A DNA stretch of 16,869 nt from DASTSN01 sp035549175 (GTDB taxonomy: Bacteria; Bacteroidota; Bacteroidia; Chitinophagales; Chitinophagaceae): the NCBI GenBank assembly GCA_035549175.1, contig DASZRL010000064.1, positions 1 to 16,869 on the forward strand, given 5' to 3'. Position 1 is the stretch's first letter. Every line of letters starts with the position of its first letter. Below, piece after piece: positions 1 to 7,499 of the stretch. Made by a program: the position numbers and the translations under genes. The notes beneath the pieces were generated by a model that was not told the origin of the DNA, made no database searches, and saw only the letters and a list, made by a program, of their open reading frames with translations.

Positions 1-771
1 GCGATCCTGATCGGTACGAATGGCGCCAGCGAAACCTATGTGGCAGCCAAGGTAAAGGCCTGTGAGGAAGTGGGATTTAAGTCCACCCTGCTTCGCTTCG
101 AGGAATCCATTTCGGAGGTCAAACTGCTCGATACCATTCAGGAACTCAATGCGGACCCGGATGTAGACGGAATCCTGGTCCAGTTACCCCTGCCCGGCCA
201 TATTTCGGATGAACAGGTAATCAATACCATTCATCCGGACAAGGATGTAGACGGCTTCCACCCGGTAAACGTGGGCCGTATGGTCCAGGGGCTGCCCGCC
301 TTTGTATCCGCCACGCCCCACGGCATCATCCTGCTGCTGGAGCATTACCAGGTGGAAACCAAGGGGCGGCATGCGGTGGTCATCGGCCGCAGTAATATTG
401 TCGGTCGTCCGATGAGCATCCTGCTGAGTGCCAATACCAACCCGGGTAATTGTACGGTAACTCTTTGCCATTCCCATACCCGGAATCTCAGAGAGATCTG
501 CCTGCAGGCGGATATCGTAGTGGCCGCCCTGGGCCGCCCCGAGTTCGTAACCGCTGACATGGTAAGGGACGGTGCCGTGGTCATCGACGTAGGCATCACC
601 CGCGTGGCAGATCCTTCCCGCAAAAGCGGGTTCAAATTGAAGGGGGATGTGGATTTTGAGGCCGTCGCTCCCAAATGCTCCTGGATTACCCCCGTACCGG
701 GCGGTGTGGGACCCATGACCATTGCGGCCCTGCTGCGCAATACCTATCGCTCCTGTACGATCAAAAACTGA
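1..771 (+). CDS. folD: FolD, methylenetetrahydrofolate dehydrogenase/cyclohydrolase (5' truncated by window)
   Basis: Bifunctional cytosolic enzyme that oxidises 5,10-methylene-THF to methenyl-THF with NADP and hydrolyses it to 10-formyl-THF, feeding purine and formyl-Met synthesis. The reading frame is open from base 1, so the start lies outside; 256 residues are visible. Family landmarks are intact: YVAAK with the catalytic Lys at fragment residue 17, GILVQLPLP with Gln61, KDVDGFHP with Asp84, the nucleotide-binding stretch VVIGRSNIVGRPM (126-138) and PGGVGPMT (233-240). Against E. coli FolD (Lys54, Gln98, Asp121) these sit at a constant offset of 37, so about 37 N-terminal residues are missing. 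The GTG at 40 is internal and is not the start. queE follows after 32 nt, which suggests co-transcription. Identification is secure. Confidence 0.97.
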   Translation, partial: AILIGTNGASETYVAAKVKACEEVGFKSTLLRFEESISEVKLLDTIQELNADPDVDGILVQLPLPGHISDEQVINTIHPDKDVDGFHPVNVGRMVQGLPAFVSATPHGIILLLEHYQVETKGRHAVVIGRSNIVGRPMSILLSANTNPGNCTVTLCHSHTRNLREICLQADIVVAALGRPEFVTADMVRDGAVVIDVGITRVADPSRKSGFKLKGDVDFEAVAPKCSWITPVPGGVGPMTIAALLRNTYRSCTIKN

Positions 772-803
772 ATTAACCCATTTCCCGATACGCACGTCCT
801 ACC

Positions 804-1430
804 ATGCCTGATAACGACCATAAGAACGCACCCGCGAGCTACCCGGTCATGGAACATTTTTATACCCTGCAGGGCGAAGGATACCACCAGGGGCGCGCAG
901 CCTATTTCATCCGGCTGGGAGGCTGTGACGTGGGGTGCGTCTGGTGCGACGTCAAGGCCAGCTGGCAAGCCGATGCCCATCCCCGGATGACTAGCGAGCA
1001 GCTGGTTCGCGCCGTTCGGACCACCCCCGCCCAAATCGTGGTGATAACGGGAGGGGAGCCGTTGCTGCATAACCTGGATGAACTGACGGGGGCCCTTCGG
1101 CAGGCCGGGCTGCGCACGCACCTGGAAACCTCCGGGGCTCACCCGCTGAGCGGGCAGTGGGACTGGATCTGCCTGTCTCCCAAGAAGTTCAAGGCACCCC
1201 TGCCGGAAATTCCTGCGGCTGCCCAGGAGCTGAAAGTCGTGATCTTCCACCCCTCCGACTTTACCTGGGCAGAGGCCTACGCGGCCCGGGTGGCTCCGGC
1301 CTGCCGTCTTTACCTGCAACCGGAATGGGACCGTGCTGCCGCCATGACTCCCCTCATTATAAATTATATTATGGAGCACCCGGGCTGGGAGCTCTCCCTG
1401 CAGGTCCACAAATACGTCAATATCCCCTGA
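804..1430 (+). CDS. queE: QueE, 7-carboxy-7-deazaguanine synthase (radical SAM)
   Basis: Radical SAM enzyme that contracts the ring of 6-carboxy-tetrahydropterin to 7-carboxy-7-deazaguanine, a step towards preQ0, queuosine and other 7-deazapurines. The 208-residue protein opens with the family motif FYTLQGEG (about 19-26). It has the canonical CxxxCxxC cluster-binding triplet (Cys41, Cys45, Cys48, the last followed by Asp) and the SAM-binding TGGEP motif (82-86), and ends in the typical QVHKYVNIP. Length and motifs fit the compact CxxxCxxC QueE type. The ATG at 804 places the core motif at a normal distance from the N terminus; no Shine-Dalgarno is seen, as is usual in Bacteroidota. The gene lies 32 nt after folD. 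The other deazaguanine genes (queC, queD, folE) are not in the window. Confidence 0.95.
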   Translation: MPDNDHKNAPASYPVMEHFYTLQGEGYHQGRAAYFIRLGGCDVGCVWCDVKASWQADAHPRMTSEQLVRAVRTTPAQIVVITGGEPLLHNLDELTGALRQAGLRTHLETSGAHPLSGQWDWICLSPKKFKAPLPEIPAAAQELKVVIFHPSDFTWAEAYAARVAPACRLYLQPEWDRAAAMTPLIINYIMEHPGWELSLQVHKYVNIP

Positions 1431-1468
1431 AGCAAAGGCCCCCTCCGCCGAAAAATCCGGTATCCGGC

Positions 1469-1499
1469 TTCGGGATGGACCAAAAAATCAATAGATTCG
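1469..1499 (+). promoter_or_regulatory. Weak candidate Bacteroidota-type promoter for the OmpA/TPR gene
   Basis: TTCG at 1469-1472 and TAGATTCG at 1492-1499 are separated by 19 nt. Each differs by one base from the TTTG and TAnnTTTG consensus elements. A transcript would start about 20 nt upstream of the ATG at 1523. If real, the OmpA gene can be expressed apart from folD-queE and the upstream ATG at 1475 cannot be its start. Two mismatches make this speculative. Confidence 0.25.
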
Positions 1500-1522
1500 T
1501 TTACCGGATCAACGGAATATCA

Positions 1523-3439
1523 ATGAAAAACTTACTCCTGGCGATAGCCGCCTGTTTTTACACGTTACTGGCATTCCCCCAGCAATACCAGCCGGAAAAG
1601 GTAAACCCCAAGGCCGTCACGATATACAACCAGGCCCTGGAAAAGGCCCAGGCAGGAGACTATCCCGCCGCCATCGACCTGCTCCGCAGGAGCCTGGCCC
1701 TGGACTCCGGCTACCTGGATGCTTACCTGTCCCTGGCGGGCGTATATGGGCAGCGGAAGGAATATGAGCCAAGCATTGCCTACTATGAAAAGGCCTTTGC
1801 CCGGGACAGCGACTATACGGCCGAATACCTCCTCCCCTATTCCATCAACCTGGCCGGACTCGGACGGTTCGGGGAGGCCCTGCAGGCCATCGACCATTTC
1901 TTTGCCAGAAATCCGCCGCCGAACACGGCTGCCTACAAGGCCGCCCAGTATCGCCGCACCTGTTACCAGTTCGCGGTGGATTATGCCGCCAGGCATCCTG
2001 AAAACGGTTATATATATGCGCCCCAGAACCTGGGAGACAGCATCAACAGTATCGAATCCGAATACCTGCCCTCGCTCACCATCGACGGCAGCGAGTTGGT
2101 CTTTACCCGCCGGGTCCAGAACTACAACGAGGATTTTTACTACAGCCGCCGCGTCGACGGGCGATGGTCGCTGGCCAAACCCCTGGAAGGCAATATCAAT
2201 ACCGATCAGAATGAAGGGGCCCAGAGTATTTCCCAGGACGGGAACTGGCTGGTATTTACCGGCTGCAACCGGCCGGAAGGATTCGGCAGTTGCGACATTT
2301 ATATCTCGTACCTGACGGCAACCGGATGGAGCAAGGGCATTAACCTCGGCGACCGCGTTAATTCCGATCAATGGGAGTCCCAGCCCTGCCTGTCGCCGGA
2401 TAAGCAGGACCTGTATTTCGCCAGCCGCCGCTTCGGAGGTTACGGGGGAAGCGACCTGTATGTCTGCCACCTGCTGCCCAACGGGCACTGGAGCGAACCG
2501 GAGAACCTGGGGCCCGAAGTAAATACCAGCGGCGATGAGGCCTGCCCCTTCATTCACGCCGACAACCAGACCCTGTATTTCACGTCCAACGGCTGGCCCG
2601 GGTACGGGGACGAGGACCTGTTTTATGTGCGCAAGGGTTCGGGTGGTGTCTGGAGCAAACCGGTCAACCTGGGTTACCCGATCAATACGATCAACCGGGA
2701 AGGCACCCTGTTTATCGCAGCCAACGGGAGAACCGCCTATTTTTCCAGTGACAGAAGTGACAGCCGCGGGGGACTGGATATCTACCAGTTTGAACTGCGC
2801 CCCGATATTCGCCCCTTCCGCACCCTCTGGGTAAAGGGCCACGTATATGACCAGAAAACCCGGCGGGGTCTGCCCTCCTCCGTCGAACTGGTCGACCTGG
2901 CTACCGGGGAAAAGGTCTCCCGCGTCCAGACCGATGAAACGGGTAATTACCTGATTACCCTGCCGGTGGGAAAAAATTACGCATTCCACGTGAACCGCCC
3001 GGGTTACCTGTTTTTTTCCGACCAGTTCCGCCTCAGCGGGGATCCGCAGGATTCGGTATACCGGAAGGACATTCCGCTGGAACCCCTGGAACCGGGCGCC
3101 AGTATCGTACTGAACAACCTCTTCTTTGATGTGAACCAGTACGAGCTCAAGCCCGAATCCCGGGTGGAACTGGATAAAGTCGTCCAGTTGCTGAAGGATA
3201 ATCCCACGGTCCGTATCCAGATCAGCGGCCACACGGATAATGTCGGAAAACCTGCCGACAACCTGACCCTTTCCAACAACCGGGCCCGGGCCGTGGTCAA
3301 CTACCTGATCGGTAAAGGCATTGCGGCCTCGCGGCTCACCTTTAAGGGATACGGCGCCACGCAGCCCGTGGCGGACAATGCCTCCGAGGAAGGGCGGGCA
3401 CGCAACCGGCGTACCGAATTAAAAGTCATCGGCCTGTAA
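1523..3439 (+). CDS. Secreted TPR / five-bladed PD40 propeller / CRD / OmpA protein, PorE-like
   Basis: A 638-residue envelope protein. Visible in order: a hydrophobic signal peptide (1 to about 17-21); about three TPR motifs (28-130); five PD40/WD40-like blades (about 183-426), each with an LxFxS/T-type strand and often GxxDLY; a carboxypeptidase-regulatory-like beta-sandwich (about 435-505, starting VKGHVYD); and a C-terminal OmpA domain (about 526-638). The OmpA domain carries the peptidoglycan-binding pair Asp572 (GHTDN) and Arg587 (LSNNRA), spaced as in classical OmpA. This TPR-propeller-CRD-OmpA order is that of PorE (PG1058) of Porphyromonas gingivalis, a T9SS component that binds peptidoglycan. 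The same architecture has paralogues in Bacteroidota, so a T9SS role is inferred. The ATG at 1523 is preferred because it exposes the signal peptide; an in-frame ATG at 1475 would add 16 charged residues. I8-A9-A10-C11 resembles a lipobox but lies very close to the N terminus. Confidence 0.9.
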   Translation: MKNLLLAIAACFYTLLAFPQQYQPEKVNPKAVTIYNQALEKAQAGDYPAAIDLLRRSLALDSGYLDAYLSLAGVYGQRKEYEPSIAYYEKAFARDSDYTAEYLLPYSINLAGLGRFGEALQAIDHFFARNPPPNTAAYKAAQYRRTCYQFAVDYAARHPENGYIYAPQNLGDSINSIESEYLPSLTIDGSELVFTRRVQNYNEDFYYSRRVDGRWSLAKPLEGNINTDQNEGAQSISQDGNWLVFTGCNRPEGFGSCDIYISYLTATGWSKGINLGDRVNSDQWESQPCLSPDKQDLYFASRRFGGYGGSDLYVCHLLPNGHWSEPENLGPEVNTSGDEACPFIHADNQTLYFTSNGWPGYGDEDLFYVRKGSGGVWSKPVNLGYPINTINREGTLFIAANGRTAYFSSDRSDSRGGLDIYQFELRPDIRPFRTLWVKGHVYDQKTRRGLPSSVELVDLATGEKVSRVQTDETGNYLITLPVGKNYAFHVNRPGYLFFSDQFRLSGDPQDSVYRKDIPLEPLEPGASIVLNNLFFDVNQYELKPESRVELDKVVQLLKDNPTVRIQISGHTDNVGKPADNLTLSNNRARAVVNYLIGKGIAASRLTFKGYGATQPVADNASEEGRARNRRTELKVIGL

Positions 3440-3448
3440 ACCAGGCCG
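3430..3448 (+). terminator. Possible hairpin terminator spanning the stop codon of the OmpA/TPR gene
   Basis: CGGCCTG (3430-3436) and CAGGCCG (3442-3448) form a perfect 7-bp GC-rich stem around a 5-nt loop, TAAAC, which contains the TAA stop at 3437-3439. The following bases (to about 3469) are only moderately T-rich, so it is not a textbook intrinsic terminator. A promoter follows at once, which supports a transcription-unit boundary here. Confidence 0.4.
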
Positions 3449-3465
3449 CTGGCTGTAAAATTTCA

Positions 3466-3498
3466 TTTGGGGCATATTTACCCCCTGGCCTATCTTTG
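3466..3498 (+). promoter_or_regulatory. Bacteroidota-type promoter of guaB
   Basis: TTTG at 3466-3469 (-33 element) and TATCTTTG at 3491-3498 (exact match to TAnnTTTG, -7 element) are separated by 21 nt, within the range known for Bacteroidota sigma-ABfr-type promoters. Transcription would start about 4-7 nt after 3498, at or next to the ATG at 3502. The spacer holds a small dyad, GGGG (3469-3472), 8 nt, CCCC (3481-3484), which could be an operator or chance. Confidence 0.75.
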
Positions 3499-3501
3499 CA
3501 C

Positions 3502-4998
3502 ATGGCAACAAGTAACAGGCCCAGTTCCGGGCCGATTTCCAAGAAATTTTTTGGTGAAGGGCTGACATTCGATGATGTCCTGCTCATGCCCGGCTACAGC
3601 CAGGTGCTGCCGCGCGATGTGGATATCAGGACCCGCCTGACCCGCGACATAACCCTGCACGTTCCCCTGCTTTCGGCGGCCATGGACACGGTCACAGAAG
3701 CCACGCTGGCTATTTCGCTGGCCCGTGAAGGAGGATTGGGCATCCTGCACAAAAACATGAGCATAGAAAAGCAGGCAGACCAGGTACGCCGCGTCAAGCG
3801 AAGCGAGAGCGGTATGATCCTGGATCCCGTGACGCTGCGGGAAGACGCCACCATCGGGGATGCGCTTCGCCTGATGCGGGAAAACAAGATCGGCGGTATT
3901 CCCATTACCGACCACCAGGGAAAACTGGTCGGCATTCTTACCAACCGTGACCTGCGCTTCGAGGACGATCCCAGACGCCGCGTCAGCGAGGTCATGACCA
4001 AGGAAAACCTGATCACCGCCCCGGAAGGTACCGACCTGAAAAAAGCCGAGAAAATCCTGCAGCGCTACAAGATTGAAAAACTCCCTGTGGTAGGACGTCA
4101 TGGTAAACTGATCGGCCTGATCACCTACCGGGATATCCTGCAGCTGCAGAGCTTCCCCAATGCCGTTAAAGACGGCTTCGGCCGGCTGCTGGTCGGTGCC
4201 GGCGTGGGCATCACCCGCGACATCCTGGATCGCGTGGCCGCCCTGCAGGCCGTTGGCGTCGATATCATTGCCATTGACAGCGCCCACGGACACAGCAAGG
4301 GGGTTATCAACGCACTCAAGGAGGTCAAGAAGAATTTCAAGAAACTCAATGTGATCGCCGGCAACGTGGGTACGGCTGCCGGGGCGAAGGCCCTGGCCGA
4401 CGCAGGCGCCGATGCGGTTAAGGTGGGCATTGGCCCGGGCTCCATCTGTACGACCCGCATTGTGGCGGGAGCCGGGGTACCGCAGCTAACCGCCATCATG
4501 GAAGCCTACCGCGTGCTGAAGAGCCGTAATATACCGGTTATCGCAGACGGAGGAATCCGCTACACCGGGGACATGGTCAAGGCCCTGGCGGCAGGAGCCG
4601 ATTGCGTCATGATGGGAAGCATATTCGCAGGCACCGAAGAAAGCCCTGGTGAGACGATCATTTATGAGGGCCGGAAGTTCAAGGAATACCGGGGCATGGG
4701 CTCCCTGGGCGCCATGGCCACCGGCAGCAGCGACCGGTATTTCCAGGACGTGGAGGACGATGTAAAAAAATTCGTGCCGGAAGGCATTGAAGGGCGTGTT
4801 GCCTACAAAGGGCTGCTCAAGGAAGTCGTTTACCAGTTTGTGGGCGGCTTGCGTGCCGGTATGGGTTACTGCGGTGCACGCACGATGGAAGAACTGAAGC
4901 AGGCCGTATTCATCAAGATCACCAATGCCGGTATGCGGGAAAGCCACGCCCACGATGTGGAGATCACCAAGGAAGCACCGAATTACAGCCGCAAATAA
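3502..4998 (+). CDS. guaB: GuaB, inosine-5'-monophosphate dehydrogenase
   Basis: Cytosolic enzyme that oxidises IMP to XMP with NAD, the committed step of guanine nucleotide synthesis. The 498-residue protein is full length for bacterial IMPDH. It shows the N-terminal LTFDDVLLMPGYS, AAMDTVTEA, HKNMS, two CBS domains (about 105-225, including IGGIPITD and IEKLPVV), and the catalytic loop GPGSICTTR with Cys316. Also present are IADGGIR, the mobile flap with Arg412-Tyr413 (DRYFQ), and the C-terminal GGLRAGMGYCGA and EAPNYSR typical of Bacteroidota. The ATG at 3502 is the only sensible start; an in-frame TTG at 3496 is part of the promoter element. The -7 box ends three bases before the ATG, so the mRNA is probably leaderless or nearly so. 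It lies between other units and seems transcribed on its own. Confidence 0.97.
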   Translation: MATSNRPSSGPISKKFFGEGLTFDDVLLMPGYSQVLPRDVDIRTRLTRDITLHVPLLSAAMDTVTEATLAISLAREGGLGILHKNMSIEKQADQVRRVKRSESGMILDPVTLREDATIGDALRLMRENKIGGIPITDHQGKLVGILTNRDLRFEDDPRRRVSEVMTKENLITAPEGTDLKKAEKILQRYKIEKLPVVGRHGKLIGLITYRDILQLQSFPNAVKDGFGRLLVGAGVGITRDILDRVAALQAVGVDIIAIDSAHGHSKGVINALKEVKKNFKKLNVIAGNVGTAAGAKALADAGADAVKVGIGPGSICTTRIVAGAGVPQLTAIMEAYRVLKSRNIPVIADGGIRYTGDMVKALAAGADCVMMGSIFAGTEESPGETIIYEGRKFKEYRGMGSLGAMATGSSDRYFQDVEDDVKKFVPEGIEGRVAYKGLLKEVVYQFVGGLRAGMGYCGARTMEELKQAVFIKITNAGMRESHAHDVEITKEAPNYSRK

Positions 4999-5055
4999 AT
5001 AGCCCGGGATCGTCCATTCGGCCCGCCATCCCGTAAAATTGCATAAACGAAACAG

Positions 5056-6657
5056 GTGAAGCGATTTATTCCTCTTCTGATCAGCCTGGGCGGCGGGATC
5101 CTGTTATGGGCCTCCTGGCCGGTGTCCCCCCTGGGATTCCTGGTCTTCGTTGCCTGGCTCCCCCTGCTCTGGGTGGAGGACCAGACCAAAAGCTGGAAGA
5201 AATTGCTGGGCTACACCTACCTGCACATGCTCTGCTGGAATGTGCTGACCACCTGGTGGGTAGCCAATTCCACGCTGCCCGGGGCCCTGGGTGCCTTTTT
5301 CGCCAACAGCCTGCTCATGTGCCTTCCGTGGCTGCTCATGCATTACACCAAGAAACGCCTGGGCCGGGGGTGGGGTTCCACGTCGCTGATCCTGTTCTGG
5401 ATCTCCTTTGAATTCATTCACCATAACTGGGAGCTCAGCTGGCCCTGGCTTACCCTGGGCAATGCATTCGCCACGCATACCGAGTGGGTGCAATGGTATG
5501 AATACCTCGGCACAAGCGGGGGTACCCTCTGGGTGCTCCTGAGCAATATCCTTCTTTATGCCGCATTTACCGAATACCGGAACCGCGGGCGCTCTGCGGG
5601 CTACCTGGCCATGCTGGCGGGGTGGCTCCTGCTGCTGGTGATCCCGATCCTGGTGTCCAGGTCCCTGCTGAACAGGGCTTTGGTCCAGGTCCGGGCATCC
5701 CTGGACAGACCGGCCCCCCATGTCGTGATCGTGCAGCCCAACATCGATCCCTGGGATGAGAAATTCGAGGCAGGCAGCCAGGAGGCGCAGCTTCAGAAGC
5801 TCATTGCCCTTTCTGAAAAACAGCTGGACAGCCAGACGGCCCTGGTTGTATGGCCGGAAACGGCCATCCCGTTCCAGTCCGACGAGTCGGACCTCCATGG
5901 CAATTTTTTCCTGCGCCCCCTCTGGGCCTTTTTACAACGGCATCCGTCCATCCACCTCCTGACCGGCCTGGAAGGCATCCGGTATTTTCCTTCGCCGCAC
6001 AGCCGCTACAGCCTGCCTGTTCCGGGAACCCGGGGCCTGTATTATGAAGGGTACAACAGCGCCCTGCTGATGGACAGCAATAAGGTGGCCATCTACCACA
6101 AATCCAAGCTGGTACCCGGCGTGGAAACCCTGCCCGGTTTCTTGAGGTTCCTGGATAAGCTCTTCGAAAAGTTCGGCGGTACCACCAGTGGGTATGCCCG
6201 CAACTCCGGGGCCGAGGTCCTCGCCGCCGCCGATTGTCCCTACCGGGTTGCCCCTGCCGTATGTTACGAAAGCATTTACGGGGATTACCTGACCGGCTTT
6301 ATGCGAAAGGGCGCCAATCTTATCTGCGTGATCACCAACGACGGCTGGTGGGGGGACACCCCGGGTTACCGGCAGCATATGAACTACGCCCGGCTTCGCG
6401 CCATTGAAAGCCGCACCTGGGTGGTTCGCAGTGCCAATACCGGTATCAGTTGTTTTATAGACCCCACGGGCCAGGTGCTGGATCCCCAGCCCTGGAACCG
6501 GGCGACCTCGATCCGCATGGAAGTGCCTGCCGCCGCGTCGATGACCTTCTATACCCGGCACGGGGACCTGTTGTCGCGCGGGTTGCTGGTGGCCAGCATC
6601 CTGCTGCTGGCCGTTGATGGGGTCCTCTGGATACTGCACACCTTCTTTCACCGCTAA
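5056..6657 (+). CDS. lnt: Lnt, apolipoprotein N-acyltransferase
   Basis: Inner-membrane enzyme that transfers a third acyl chain from phospholipid to the N-terminal Cys of lipoproteins, the last maturation step before sorting to the outer membrane. The 533-residue protein has hydrophobic segments over the first about 210 residues and one at the C terminus (about 513-530). Between them lies a periplasmic nitrilase-fold domain. The expected catalytic triad is present: Glu268 in VWPETAIPF, Lys349 in YHKSKLVP and Cys403 in APAVCYES. NDGWWG and ARLRAIE, also typical, follow. The start is GTG at 5056, giving a basic-hydrophobic N terminus (MKRFIPLL). The 57-nt gap after guaB contains TAAAATTG (5034-5041), one mismatch from the TAnnTTTG box, but no convincing -33 element. 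The next gene starts 10 nt after the stop. Confidence 0.95.
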   Translation: MKRFIPLLISLGGGILLWASWPVSPLGFLVFVAWLPLLWVEDQTKSWKKLLGYTYLHMLCWNVLTTWWVANSTLPGALGAFFANSLLMCLPWLLMHYTKKRLGRGWGSTSLILFWISFEFIHHNWELSWPWLTLGNAFATHTEWVQWYEYLGTSGGTLWVLLSNILLYAAFTEYRNRGRSAGYLAMLAGWLLLLVIPILVSRSLLNRALVQVRASLDRPAPHVVIVQPNIDPWDEKFEAGSQEAQLQKLIALSEKQLDSQTALVVWPETAIPFQSDESDLHGNFFLRPLWAFLQRHPSIHLLTGLEGIRYFPSPHSRYSLPVPGTRGLYYEGYNSALLMDSNKVAIYHKSKLVPGVETLPGFLRFLDKLFEKFGGTTSGYARNSGAEVLAAADCPYRVAPAVCYESIYGDYLTGFMRKGANLICVITNDGWWGDTPGYRQHMNYARLRAIESRTWVVRSANTGISCFIDPTGQVLDPQPWNRATSIRMEVPAAASMTFYTRHGDLLSRGLLVASILLLAVDGVLWILHTFFHR

Positions 6658-6667
6658 TACAACCTGA

Positions 6668-7489
6668 ATGGACAAGGAAATCCGCGTGGACAACCGCCGG
6701 CTATTTTACCGCTCCCGCGGCGAAGGTCCGGTCCTGGTGCTGGTCCACGGTTTCGGGGAGGACGGCCGGGTATGGGCCGGGCAGGCCGGCCCGCTGGCCG
6801 ACCGCTACCGCGTGATCGTGCCCGACCTGCCCGGCTCCGGCCGCTCCGATCTGATGCCGGGTGCCGCCATCGAGGACCTGGCGGACCAGGTCCATATCCT
6901 GCTGGAAAGGGAACTGGGCACCCGCCAGGACCTGCTGAACGAACGGGTCATCCTGGTGGGTCACAGCCTGGGTGGATATATTGCCCTGGCCTACGCGGAA
7001 CGGTACCCGGACAGCCTGCTGGGACTGGGCCTTTTCCATTCCACCGCCTACCCCGACAGCGAGGAAAAAATAGCTGTTCGCCGCCGTGGGATTGACCTGA
7101 TCCGGGAATACGGCGCCGCTGCCTTCCTGAAAACCAGCTCGCCCGGCCTTTTCAGCCCGCTGACGCGGGAGCGCCGGCCCGGGCTGGTGGAAGAATTTCT
7201 CGCCGGCCAGAGCAACTTTTCCGCGGAGGCGCTCGTTTGTTATTACGAAGCCATGATCCGGCGCCCCGACCGAAGGAACATCCTGCAACGTGCCGCCGTT
7301 CCGGTGCTTTTCGTGGCCGGAAAATCGGACGGCGCGGTGCCTTTGCGGCAAAGTCTGGAACAAGGCCATCTGGCGGCTATTTCGTACTTTCATATCCTGA
7401 AGGAATCCGGCCATATGGGCATGCTCGAGGAGCCCGGAAAAAGCCGGGACATACTGGATGCGTTCTGTCGCGGATCCGCCCATATCTGA
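6668..7489 (+). CDS. Alpha/beta-fold hydrolase
   Basis: A 273-residue hydrolase of the alpha/beta superfamily, probably cytosolic because no signal peptide is seen. Signature elements are the oxyanion-region motif VLVHGFGEDGRVW (about 25-37) and the nucleophile elbow GHSLGG with Ser100. Asp221 (AGKSDGAVP) is the likely acid and His249 (ESGHMGM) the base. A variable cap lies between about 125 and 205. The catalytic triad is complete, but the substrate cannot be read from the sequence; esterase, lactonase and C-C hydrolase members share this pattern. It sits between lnt and the large surface-protein gene with 10-nt gaps on both sides, so all three are probably co-transcribed. No Shine-Dalgarno precedes the ATG. 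Confidence 0.9.
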   Translation: MDKEIRVDNRRLFYRSRGEGPVLVLVHGFGEDGRVWAGQAGPLADRYRVIVPDLPGSGRSDLMPGAAIEDLADQVHILLERELGTRQDLLNERVILVGHSLGGYIALAYAERYPDSLLGLGLFHSTAYPDSEEKIAVRRRGIDLIREYGAAAFLKTSSPGLFSPLTRERRPGLVEEFLAGQSNFSAEALVCYYEAMIRRPDRRNILQRAAVPVLFVAGKSDGAVPLRQSLEQGHLAAISYFHILKESGHMGMLEEPGKSRDILDAFCRGSAHI

Positions 7490-7499
7490 ACTCGTCTGC

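Noticed and set aside
1157..1522. Upstream in-frame extension of the OmpA/TPR protein into queE
   Set aside because: It would overlap 274 nt of queE, translates to Pro/Gly-rich nonsense, and would bury the signal peptide that starts at 1523.
1565..3232. 555-codon open frame on the - strand under the OmpA/TPR gene
   Set aside because: Antisense shadow of a gene with five recognisable domains; low-complexity V/G/Q/A-rich translation without motifs.
5034..5041. TAAAATTG as an lnt promoter
   Set aside because: Only one element with one mismatch and no -33 partner at the right spacing; noted under lnt but not called.
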